Shown here one piece after another: positions 1 through 6,740 of a DNA stretch of 9,265 nucleotides; position 1 is the first letter of the stretch, and each line of letters begins with the position of its first letter. The notes beneath the pieces were generated by a model. That model did no database searches. It was given only the letters and a program-made list of their open reading frames with translations, and was not told where the DNA came from. The translations under genes and the position numbers were made by a program. Source of the stretch: an uncultured cyanobacterium (GTDB taxonomy: Bacteria; Cyanobacteriota; Cyanobacteriia; Pseudanabaenales; Pseudanabaenaceae); assembly GCA_903819605.1 (NCBI GenBank), contig CAIJEA010000023.1:1-9265 (forward strand), given 5' to 3'.

Positions 1-31
1 CTTGTTAAGAACTTTGACAGAACTTTAGTCA

Positions 32-697
32 ATGCTAACGCTAGACTTAAGCTTTGCTTTATCAGGCTTATGCTTAAGCGTATTGCTAAACCTTCCTAAA
101 ATATCAAATGGGTTCTATAAAATTGTTGCTGTTAGAGCATTTTATATATTCTTAAGTATGCATCCTTATAAATCAGATATTGGAACAGATTTAACGAGTT
201 TGCTTGACGTTGATATGGCTCAGTCTTTTAAAACTGGTCTTAGCAAGGCATTTAACAAAGGTCTTGATCTTGCTTTTGATTTTCACCTTACATCTGCTTG
301 TATCGGTCATAGTGTTACTGATTTTAGAATCGCGCTTAATCATGCACTCGCAATTAGTGATTGTATTGATAATAAACCGTTAATACAGATGTTATTTTTG
401 CTGAACAAGAAATTACTTGATTTGAAAGTTACATCACCTGAGATAGAAATTATGCGACTAGTGATATCTCCTTGGTGGCAAACAAATAGAAAAAAATGGA
501 CGGATGAATTACTGAAAGTATGTATAGATCGCCGCAATATCGGTCACGATTGGCAATTTACTGATGAGGAAGTGGAACTTCTCAAGCAATATTACGCAGC
601 CAATCTCCTCCTTGTCGAGTGCATGAACCGCAGCTACGTCAGCAAACAAGTCCGCGAAGAAATCGAATCAACGATGCTGTTGCCAAGTAAAAAGTAG
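32..697 (+). CDS. Hypothetical protein, possible C-terminal remnant of a NACHT-type NTPase
   Basis: The frame encodes 221 residues. The N-terminal part is rich in Leu, Ala and Asp with an AVRAFY segment near residue 33. The last 45 residues carry a DEEVELLKQYYAANLLLVEC segment followed by SYVSKQVREEIE and a terminal LLP. From memory, these AVRAFY and YYxANLLL...VREEIE...LLP patterns occur near the C-terminus of cyanobacterial NACHT STAND proteins, which act in defence or signalling; I cannot run a search. No P-loop or other NTPase motif is present, so this could only be a C-terminal helical part. An in-frame TAG lies at 26-28, just before the ATG, and I see no Shine-Dalgarno. Another frame is open from the window edge to about position 96, so a frameshift is possible. 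The hydrophobic N-terminus could be mistaken for a signal peptide. The frame is convergent with tuf and shares its terminator. Confidence 0.5.
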   Translation: MLTLDLSFALSGLCLSVLLNLPKISNGFYKIVAVRAFYIFLSMHPYKSDIGTDLTSLLDVDMAQSFKTGLSKAFNKGLDLAFDFHLTSACIGHSVTDFRIALNHALAISDCIDNKPLIQMLFLLNKKLLDLKVTSPEIEIMRLVISPWWQTNRKKWTDELLKVCIDRRNIGHDWQFTDEEVELLKQYYAANLLLVECMNRSYVSKQVREEIESTMLLPSKK

Positions 698-737
698 ATA
701 GGCAAAAGGAAAAAATTATCACCACATTTTCCCGTAG

Positions 738-804
738 GGGTTAAGCATTTGCGACACAATTTTTAAACCCATCACAGAGACATCATTCCGCAAATGCTTA
801 ACCC
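738..804. repeat. Perfect 16-bp inverted repeat with 35-nt spacer
   Basis: The arms GGGTTAAGCATTTGCG (738-753) and CGCAAATGCTTAACCC (789-804) are exact reverse complements. The 35 nt between them show no internal structure. There is no T-run on either side, so it is not a typical terminator. I see no flanking target-site duplication. It could be a small MITE-like or REP-like intergenic element, or a structured RNA element. The element lies between two convergent genes. Confidence 0.75.
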
Positions 805-874
805 TCTTCGCCTAACATCCTTTTTAGCTCTTCTTCACTCTCAGCAGCCGATCCTGCGGAAATATTTGATTAAA

Positions 875-917
875 AACAAAAAAGAAAGCCTCGCTTAGCG
901 AGGCTTTCTTTTTTGTT
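875..917. terminator. Bidirectional Rho-independent terminator between ORF 32-697 and tuf
   Basis: A 20-bp perfect stem (875-894 with 898-917) closes on a 3-nt TTA loop. The GC-rich core is GAAAGCCTCGC. A/T-rich outer pairs give a T-run on both strands, so the same hairpin can end the str operon (minus strand, 13 nt after the tuf stop) and the rightward transcript from ORF 32-697. Confidence 0.92.
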
Positions 918-929
918 AACAAAAAAGAT

Positions 930-2162
930 TTACTTCAAGATTTTGGTAACAACACCAGATCCAACGGTACGACCACCTTCACGAATAGCGAAACGCATTT
1001 CGTTTTCGATCGCAATTGGGTTGATCAACTCAACAGTCATCTTGATGCGATCTCCAGGCATAACCATTTCAGCATCGCTACCATCATCAGCAGTGAAAGT
1101 AACAATAGTTCCAGTTACGTCAGTTGTACGTACATAGAACTGAGGACGATAACCAGGGAAGAAAGGAGTCTTACGACCACCTTCTTTCTCGGTCAAAATG
1201 TAAACTTGACCTTCAAACTGAGTATGAGGATTGATCGACTTAGGCTTAGCCAAAACCATACCACGCTCAATATCAGCCTTCTGAATACCACGTAGCAATA
1301 GACCTGCATTGTCCCCAGCAAGACCTTCTTCCAAGCTCTTCTTGAACATCTCGATACCAGTAACTGTAGTGGTACGAGTATCAGTAATACCAACTAGCTC
1401 GACAACATCGCCGACCTTGACAGTTCCACGCTCAATCCGACCTGTGGCAACAGTACCGCGACCAGTGATTGAAAATACATCTTCAACAGCCATCAAGAAA
1501 GGCTTATCAACTGCACGCTCAGGAGTGGGGATATAAGAATCTACGGAATCCATTAAAGCCCAGATCTTGTCAACCCAAGGATTTTCACCACGTTGAGTCT
1601 TAGGATTGGCAGTCATTTGCTTAACCGCTTCCAATGCCGAACCACGGGTAATAGGAATATTGTCGCCATCAAAGTCATAGGAAGATAACAACTCACGAAC
1701 TTCGAGTTCAACTAGTTCAACTAGCTCTTCTTCTCCTTCCATTTGGTCTTCTTTATTCAAGAAAACGACAAGGTTAGGTACACCTACCTGACGAGCAAGC
1801 AAAATATGTTCGCGAGTTTGAGGCTCAGGACCATCAGCCGCAGATACAAGTAGAATTGCGCCGTCCATTTGAGCTGCGCCAGTAATCATGTTCTTAACAT
1901 AGTCAGCATGACCAGGACAGTCTACGTGAGCATAGTGACGTTCAACAGTTTGATACTCAACGTGAGCAGTGTTGATCGTAATACCACGAGCCTTCTCTTC
2001 AGGTGCAGCATCAATTTGATCGTATGCCTTAGCTGTTGCTTGACCTGCTGCGGCAAGAGACATAGTGATAGCAGCAGTCAGAGTGGTTTTGCCATGGTCA
2101 ACGTGACCAATAGTACCGATATTGACGTGGGGTTTGGTTCTCTCGAATTTAGCGCGTGCCAT
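930..2162 (-). CDS. tuf: Translation elongation factor Tu
   Basis: EF-Tu is the cytoplasmic GTPase that carries aminoacyl-tRNA to the ribosomal A site. The protein has 410 residues, normal for cyanobacteria. The G domain shows the P-loop GHVDHGKT (19-26), switch I RGITIN (59-64, Thr62), DCPGH (81-85, with catalytic His85), NKED (136-139) and SAL (175-177). Domains 2 and 3 follow and are complete, ending in VTKILK. The ATG start gives the family N-terminus MARAKFERTKPH; AAGGAT at 2175-2180 lies 12 nt upstream, a rather long spacing. It is the last gene of the str operon, 106 nt downstream of fusA. The spacer holds the twin-hairpin tandem repeat at 2187-2252, and the terminator at 875-917 follows directly. 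In many cyanobacteria rpsJ comes next, but it is absent here. Confidence 0.99.
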   Translation of the reverse strand: MARAKFERTKPHVNIGTIGHVDHGKTTLTAAITMSLAAAGQATAKAYDQIDAAPEEKARGITINTAHVEYQTVERHYAHVDCPGHADYVKNMITGAAQMDGAILLVSAADGPEPQTREHILLARQVGVPNLVVFLNKEDQMEGEEELVELVELEVRELLSSYDFDGDNIPITRGSALEAVKQMTANPKTQRGENPWVDKIWALMDSVDSYIPTPERAVDKPFLMAVEDVFSITGRGTVATGRIERGTVKVGDVVELVGITDTRTTTVTGIEMFKKSLEEGLAGDNAGLLLRGIQKADIERGMVLAKPKSINPHTQFEGQVYILTEKEGGRKTPFFPGYRPQFYVRTTDVTGTIVTFTADDGSDAEMVMPGDRIKMTVELINPIAIENEMRFAIREGGRTVGSGVVTKILK

Positions 2163-2186
2163 TTTTTCGTAATTATCCTTAACTTT

Positions 2187-2252
2187 GGTAATTGTTGCTC
2201 TAGTTTATAGAGCATTTTCGGTAATTATTACTCTAGTTTATAGAGTATTTGT
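2187..2252 (-). repeat. 33-nt tandem repeat forming two covarying hairpins in the fusA-tuf spacer
   Basis: Two adjacent 33-nt units (2187-2219 and 2220-2252) differ at five positions. Each contains a 7-bp stem with a 5-nt loop, GTTTA on the plus strand. Unit one has TGCTCTA (2196-2202) paired with TAGAGCA (2208-2214). Unit two has TACTCTA (2229-2235) paired with TAGAGTA (2241-2247). Two of the five differences replace a G-C pair by A-T at the same stem position, so pairing is kept. The element lies in the mRNA leader of tuf, just before its Shine-Dalgarno. There is no U-run, so it is not an ordinary terminator; a processing, stability or translation-control element is an inference. Confidence 0.85.
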
Positions 2253-2268
2253 CGAGTAATTTAAAGAA

Positions 2269-4350
2269 CTACTCTTTTTTGCCCTTACTTTTAGCAATGA
2301 TGGCTTCGGCCACATTTTTTGGCACTTCTTCATAATGGCTAAATTCCATTGAGAAGCTTGCCCTACCTTGAGTTGACGAGCGTAGGTCAGTAGAATAACC
2401 AAACATCTCAGACAAAGGAACCCTTGCCTCAACTCTTTTGCCAGATGGAGTATCATCCATACCTGCAATATTGCCACGACGACGACTAAGGTCACCGATG
2501 ACATCACCCATGTAGTCTTCAGGAGTTTCTACTTCGACCTTCATCATCGGTTCAAGCAACACAGGTTGAGCCTTCATCACAGCTTCTTTGATTGCCATCG
2601 AGCCAGCAATTTTAAAAGCCATTTCCGAAGAGTCCACATCGTGGAAAGAACCATGAACTAGAGTCGCTCTGAGGTCAATCACAGGATAACCCGCAAGAAT
2701 TCCCGATTCACAGGCTTCCTTCATACCTTGCTCTGAGGGCTTGATGAATTCCTTAGGAATCACACCACCAACTATTTTCGATACAAATTCAAATCCTGTA
2801 CCTGGCTCAGTAGGTTCTAAATTGATCACAACGTGACCATATTGTCCCTTACCACCGCTCTGACGAGCAAACTTACCTTCAATATCAGTAACGGTTCTGC
2901 GAATGGTCTCGCGATAAGCTACTTGAGGTGCACCCACATTAGCTTCAACATTAAATTCACGCTTCATCCGATCAACGAGAATTTCTAAGTGAAGCTCGCC
3001 CATGCCAGAGATAATCGTTTGGTTAGTCTCTGGATCGGTCATTACGCGGAAGGTAGGATCTTCTTCAGACAGTGATTGCAAAGCCTTTGACAATTTTTCC
3101 ATATCCTGCTTCGTTTTTGGCTCAACAGCTACGGAAATAACAGGTTCAGGGATGAATAGTGTCTCTAGAACAATAGGTGAGGTATCCTCACAAAGAGTGT
3201 CACCAGTAAAGGTGTCTTTGAGACCTAGTACTGCACCAAGATCTCCTGCTCTGAGCTCATCCACTTCTTGGCGATCGTCAGCCTTCAAGATGATCAAGCG
3301 AGAGATACGTTCTTTCTTGTTTTTACTAGAGTTTAGAGCATAGGAACCTTTCTTCAAGATGCCAGAATAAACTCGCACAAAGGTAAGACGACCATAGGGA
3401 TCAGCCATGATCTTGAACGCCAATGCCGACATTGGTGCATCATCTTTTGCTTCACGAGTAGCCTCCTCACCATTAGGTAGCAAACCTTGAACTGGTTTAA
3501 CATCACTAGGCGCAGGAAGGTAATCGATAACGGCATCTAGTAAAAGCTGTACGCCTTTATTCTTGAAAGCCGAACCACAAGTCATCGGGACAATCTTGCC
3601 GCTAAGAGTCCCTTTACGCAAGCCTGATCTAACTTCATCTTCAGTGAGTTCCTCACCTTCAAGATATTTTTCCATCAGATCATCGTCAGAATCGGCAACT
3701 GATTCAAGGAGCTTACCGTGCCAATCGTTAGCTAGTTCGACTAAGTCAGCAGGAATATCTATTTCTTCGATATCTTTGCCGATTTCATCTTTATAGATAT
3801 AGGCTTTCATTTTGACGAGATCGATAATTCCTACTAGCTCTGCTTCACTACCAATAGGTAGTTGGATGGGAACAGCATTGGAACCGAAACGCGCACGAAT
3901 TTGTTCTCGTACTCGTAAAAAATTCGCCCCCATACGATCCATTTTATTGACGAATACGAGGCGAGGTACTTTATAGCGGTCTGCTTGTCTCCATACAGTT
4001 TCGGATTGAGGCTGTACGCCACCGACGGCACAGAAAACTGCAACTACGCCATCAAGTACACGCATGGAGCGTTCTACTTCAATGGTGAAGTCCACGTGTC
4101 CAGGAGTGTCGATGATGTTAATGCGGTGATCTTTCCAATTGGTGCTGATAGCGGCGGCAGTAATGGTGATGCCGCGTTCGCGTTCTTGAGCCATCCAATC
4201 AGTTACAGCCGTTCCATCATGGACTTCACCTATTTTGTGAACTACGCCAGAATAAAACAGAATCCGCTCTGTAGTTGTGGTTTTACCAGCGTCAATATGC
4301 GCCGCAATACCTATATTGCGTACCTTATCCAAGGCAATAGAGCGTTCCAC
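2269..4350 (-). CDS. fusA: Translation elongation factor G
   Basis: EF-G is the ribosomal translocase GTPase and also acts in ribosome recycling. The protein has 693 residues, full length for the family. The G domain shows AHIDAGKT (17-24), switch I RGITI (59-63), DTPGH (81-85, His85) and NKMD (135-138). Domains II to V follow, with the domain IV region GGKGQYGHV. Cysteines lie at 107 and 258. Oxidation of specific cysteines is known to inactivate a Synechocystis EF-G, but equivalence of these residues was not checked. The start is GTG at 4348-4350, giving the family N-terminus MERSIALDKVRNIG; GAGG at 4359-4362 lies 8 nt upstream and supports it. The gene is third in the str operon, 70 nt after rpsG. 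Confidence 0.98.
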   Translation of the reverse strand: MERSIALDKVRNIGIAAHIDAGKTTTTERILFYSGVVHKIGEVHDGTAVTDWMAQERERGITITAAAISTNWKDHRINIIDTPGHVDFTIEVERSMRVLDGVVAVFCAVGGVQPQSETVWRQADRYKVPRLVFVNKMDRMGANFLRVREQIRARFGSNAVPIQLPIGSEAELVGIIDLVKMKAYIYKDEIGKDIEEIDIPADLVELANDWHGKLLESVADSDDDLMEKYLEGEELTEDEVRSGLRKGTLSGKIVPMTCGSAFKNKGVQLLLDAVIDYLPAPSDVKPVQGLLPNGEEATREAKDDAPMSALAFKIMADPYGRLTFVRVYSGILKKGSYALNSSKNKKERISRLIILKADDRQEVDELRAGDLGAVLGLKDTFTGDTLCEDTSPIVLETLFIPEPVISVAVEPKTKQDMEKLSKALQSLSEEDPTFRVMTDPETNQTIISGMGELHLEILVDRMKREFNVEANVGAPQVAYRETIRRTVTDIEGKFARQSGGKGQYGHVVINLEPTEPGTGFEFVSKIVGGVIPKEFIKPSEQGMKEACESGILAGYPVIDLRATLVHGSFHDVDSSEMAFKIAGSMAIKEAVMKAQPVLLEPMMKVEVETPEDYMGDVIGDLSRRRGNIAGMDDTPSGKRVEARVPLSEMFGYSTDLRSSTQGRASFSMEFSHYEEVPKNVAEAIIAKSKGKKE

Positions 4351-4355
4351 AGTAG

Positions 4356-4362
4356 TTTCCTC
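4356..4362 (-). promoter_or_regulatory. Shine-Dalgarno fixing the GTG start of fusA
   Basis: GAGGAAA on the minus strand sits 5 nt before the GTG codon, with its GAGG core 8 nt away. It is the clearest ribosome binding site in the operon and decides the non-ATG start. Confidence 0.8.
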
Positions 4363-4420
4363 GTGTTTGTCAGGAATTAAGAATTTATATTAAGAATAGT
4401 ATAGCGAGGTCGGCTAGAGT

Positions 4421-4891
4421 TTAATAACGGTAGTGGGCGAAGGCTTTGTTTGCTTCAGCCATTTTATGAGTTTCCTCGCGCTTACGGATAGTCTGACCAG
4501 TTTCGTTGGCAGCATCCATCAATTCGTTAGCCAATTTGGTAACCATGCTACGGCCAGCACGACCACGAGAATATTGTACTAACCATCTAAGAGCTAGAGC
4601 GACTCCGCGATCGGTACGTACTTCCATAGGTACTTGATAAGTTGCACCACCAACACGACGCGCCTTAACTTCTACAAGTGGGGTTGCATTACGAATTGCA
4701 CGATCAAACACCTCTAGAGGTGGGTTACCAGTACGTTCGCCAATGGTATCGAGAGCTTTGTAAACAATATGTGAAGCTACAGAGTGCTTGCCGCGTGACA
4801 TTACACGACGGATCAACATACTAATAAGACGGCTGTTATAAACCGAATCTGGGGGGGTTATGCGCTTTGACGCTTTTGTTCTACGAGACAT
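4421..4891 (-). CDS. rpsG: 30S ribosomal protein S7
   Basis: S7 is a primary 16S rRNA-binding protein that nucleates assembly of the 30S head. The protein has 156 residues, the usual length. Family features are the SRR N-terminus, PDSVYNSRLISMLIRRVM (14-31), and the VEVKARRVGGATYQVP core, which matches the S7 signature region. The C-terminus ends EANKAFAHYRY. The start is ATG at 4889-4891; the best Shine-Dalgarno is AAGGTG at 4906-4911, 14 nt away, and lies in the loop region of a small AT-rich hairpin. A seven-C run (minus strand) occurs at codons 12-14. The gene is second in the str operon, 91 nt after rpsL. In E. coli, S7 represses its own operon by binding the rpsL-rpsG spacer; whether this happens here is unknown. 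Confidence 0.98.
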   Translation of the reverse strand: MSRRTKASKRITPPDSVYNSRLISMLIRRVMSRGKHSVASHIVYKALDTIGERTGNPPLEVFDRAIRNATPLVEVKARRVGGATYQVPMEVRTDRGVALALRWLVQYSRGRAGRSMVTKLANELMDAANETGQTIRKREETHKMAEANKAFAHYRY

Positions 4892-4982
4892 TGCGGTACT
4901 TAATTCACCTTATAAAATGAATTGCTAATTTTGCTAAATTACTCTATCTGAATAAATTTTCTGAATGAGTTGTAAATGAATT

Positions 4983-5396
4983 TTACTTCTTCTTCTTACC
5001 AGTACTTGCTGCTGGAGCCTGACCTGGCTTGGGTCGCTTCGCTCCGTACTTAGAGCGTCCTTGCTTACGATCTTTTACGCCCGAAGTATCGAGAGTTCCA
5101 CGAATGATGTGATAGCGCACACCTGGTAAATCTTTTACACGACCGCCTCTAATCATCACAACGGAGTGTTCTTGGAGGTTATGCCCAATACCAGGGATAT
5201 ATGCAGTGACTTCAAAGCCAGAAGTCAAACGTACCCGTGCCACTTTTCTAAGTGCAGAGTTGGGCTTTTTGGGTGTTGTAGTGTAAACGCGCGTACATAC
5301 TCCTCTGCGTTGAGGACAGCTTTTTAGAGCAGGAGACTTTGTTTTCGTATTTATCGTTTGGCGCTCACTACGGATGAGCTGTTGGATCGTGGGCAT
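4983..5396 (-). CDS. rpsL: 30S ribosomal protein S12
   Basis: S12 sits at the decoding centre of the 30S subunit and controls accuracy. I take the start at 5394-5396 (MPTIQQLIRSER, 137 residues), the universal S12 N-terminus. A longer frame from 5444 adds 16 residues unlike the family, and its start lies at or before the predicted transcription start. Motifs are CPQRRGVCTRVYTTTPKKPN (27-46), with the wild-type lysine of the streptomycin site, PKKPNSALRK (42-51) and GRVKDLPGVRYH (85-96), containing the Asp that is methylthiolated in E. coli. The C-terminus has an Ala/Pro/Lys tail ending in four lysines, about a dozen residues longer than E. coli S12. No clear Shine-Dalgarno precedes the ATG. 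It is the first gene of the str operon. Confidence 0.97.
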   Translation of the reverse strand: MPTIQQLIRSERQTINTKTKSPALKSCPQRRGVCTRVYTTTPKKPNSALRKVARVRLTSGFEVTAYIPGIGHNLQEHSVVMIRGGRVKDLPGVRYHIIRGTLDTSGVKDRKQGRSKYGAKRPKPGQAPAASTGKKKK

Positions 5397-5447
5397 AAGT
5401 GATGATTTGGTATATCTGCGGCTGTGTATTCTAATCAACAGCACATA

Positions 5448-5477
5448 ATTATAACAAAGTAGATATTACAAAGTCAA
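5448..5477 (-). promoter_or_regulatory. Sigma70-type promoter of the str operon
   Basis: On the minus strand, TTGACT (5472-5477) and TATAAT (5448-5453) are separated by 18 nt. Transcription should start near 5441, giving a leader of about 45 nt before rpsL. Two CAATTG palindromes (5475-5480 and 5488-5493), 7 nt apart, overlap and precede the -35 box and could be an operator; that role is a guess. Confidence 0.75.
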
Positions 5478-5589
5478 TTGCAAACAACAATTGTGTAATG
5501 GCTTGATCAGCTTTGTTATGTTTATGTTGGCTGTGGCGATCGCTGTTCTTATGTAGACAGCGTATAAGCAAAAAACAATATAGGCAAAA

Positions 5590-6339
5590 CTAACGATAAT
5601 TCACGATTCGGGCAAAGCCTGCTGGGTCAAGACTTGCTCCACCAACTAGTACACCGTCAATTTCAGGTTGAGCCATGATTTCGTCAATATTATCAGCTTT
5701 GACGGAACCACCATATTGAATTGTAACGTTGCGATTCATAAGTTTACTACGAATTAGACCAATTACGCGATTGGCTTCGCTAGATTCACAGGTGACACCT
5801 GTACCGATTGCCCAAATTGGTTCGTAAGCAACGATCAAATTATTTTGATCGACATCGACGAGATCGGCAGCAAGTTGCGAAAAAATCCAAGATTCAGTTT
5901 CGTTTGCGTCGCGTTGCTGCTTGCTTTCGCCAATACAAAGAATAGGAGTTAGTCCGTGAGCTTGTGCTGCTTTCAGTCGCTTGTTTACAGTCTCATCAGT
6001 TTCACCGAAGAATTGGCGGCGCTCACTATGCCCGATGATTACATATTTAATGCCTAGTTCAACTAGCATTGGCGGTGATATCTCACCTGTAAATGCGCCA
6101 TTTTCTGCCCAATGGACATTTTGAGCGCCAATACTAAGGTTTGCTTGACCGATCGCTGGCACGACTGTTTGTAGGAGAGAGAGATTTGTATAGGGGACGC
6201 AAATAAGGATCTGCTGATCGGCGATCGCTGCTTCGGTTGCGGTGGCTTTGAGGTGGGCAGGAAATTCCGAGAAAAATGTTTTGGCTTCAGACTGGGTTTT
6301 ATACATTTTCCAGTTGCCAGCGATAACGATTTTACGCAA
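5590..6339 (-). CDS. tpiA: Triosephosphate isomerase
   Basis: This cytoplasmic TIM-barrel enzyme interconverts dihydroxyacetone phosphate and glyceraldehyde 3-phosphate in glycolysis and the Calvin cycle. The protein has 249 residues. Active-site residues are Asn9 and Lys11 in GNWKMYK, His104 in IGHSERRQ and Glu173 in AYEPIWAIGTG (171-181). The phosphate-binding GGSVKADN and the GVLVGGASLDP segment are present. Loop 6 reads GTGVTC, with Val where Lys, Glu or Asp is more usual. The start is TTG at 6337-6339: an in-frame TAA lies 18 nt upstream with no ATG between, and the next Met (12) would cut off Asn9 and Lys11. AGGGG at 6350-6354, 10 nt away, supports it. It reads toward rpsL with a 193-nt gap that contains the str promoter, so it is probably a separate transcription unit. 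Confidence 0.97.
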   Translation of the reverse strand: MRKIVIAGNWKMYKTQSEAKTFFSEFPAHLKATATEAAIADQQILICVPYTNLSLLQTVVPAIGQANLSIGAQNVHWAENGAFTGEISPPMLVELGIKYVIIGHSERRQFFGETDETVNKRLKAAQAHGLTPILCIGESKQQRDANETESWIFSQLAADLVDVDQNNLIVAYEPIWAIGTGVTCESSEANRVIGLIRSKLMNRNVTIQYGGSVKADNIDEIMAQPEIDGVLVGGASLDPAGFARIVNYR

Positions 6340-6349
6340 TGCTCGTTTA

Positions 6350-6354
6350 CCCCT
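6350..6354 (-). promoter_or_regulatory. Shine-Dalgarno supporting the TTG start of tpiA
   Basis: AGGGG on the minus strand lies 10 nt before TTG at 6337-6339. With an in-frame stop just upstream and no ATG in between, it supports TTG as the true start. Confidence 0.65.
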
Positions 6355-6452
6355 AAGTTAAGTTTATGAAAATGATGAATTGTTGTTTATTTTACCGAAA
6401 GATGGATCATTAATTCTCTAATGACAGCCTTTACTTTGCCCCCAAAAACTGA

Positions 6453-6482
6453 ATGAGTCTAGCAGAAGGCTGCTAGACTCAT
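6453..6482 (-). terminator. Leftward terminator-like hairpin
   Basis: A perfect 13-bp stem, ATGAGTCTAGCAG (6453-6465) with CTGCTAGACTCAT (6470-6482), closes on a 4-nt loop. On the minus strand it is followed within a few bases by CAGTTTTT, a modest T-run; the plus-strand side has none. It would end a transcript coming from about 6500-6950 on the minus strand and insulate tpiA. Confidence 0.65.
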
Positions 6483-6691
6483 GTCTTAAAGTAATTCAAT
6501 TAAAGTTTCTACTAGAGGTTTACTGGAACGTGTCGGTATTGATCAACTGTACGCTTTAGCCTTTATCTTTATAAACTACATAAGTTTGTCTCATTTTGTC
6601 TTCAATATTGAGGAAAACCTCTAATGAATGTTGAACAAAATTTAAGAGACCCCAATAACAATTCAGGCTATCGAAGCTATCAAAACTGCAC

Positions 6692-6740
6692 CGATCTTTA
6701 GAATAAGCACTGCCCCGTAAAGATCGAAAGAATCGTGGGG
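6692..6740 (-). other. Interleaved inverted repeats, possible pseudoknot or switch RNA
   Basis: CGATCTTT (6692-6699) and AAAGATCG (6719-6726) form a perfect 8-bp inverted repeat with a 19-nt loop. CCCC (6713-6716) and GGGG (6737-6740) can also pair. The order of the arms is that of an H-type pseudoknot, or of two alternative hairpins. The stretch lies about 210 nt upstream, on the minus strand, of the terminator at 6453-6482. Confidence 0.3.

Noticed and set aside
1869..2210. Plus-strand frames of about 70-130 codons across tuf and fusA
   Set aside because: They are antisense shadows of strongly conserved EF-Tu and EF-G coding sequence with no ribosome binding sites or domains of their own.
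5397..5444. Sixteen-residue N-terminal extension of S12
   Set aside because: The family N-terminus is MPTIQQLIR, and the predicted transcription start near 5441 leaves no room for the upstream start.
5541..5562. CGCTGT/ACAGCG hairpin as the tpiA terminator
   Set aside because: The stem is only 6 bp with a 10-nt loop and no T-run follows on the minus strand.
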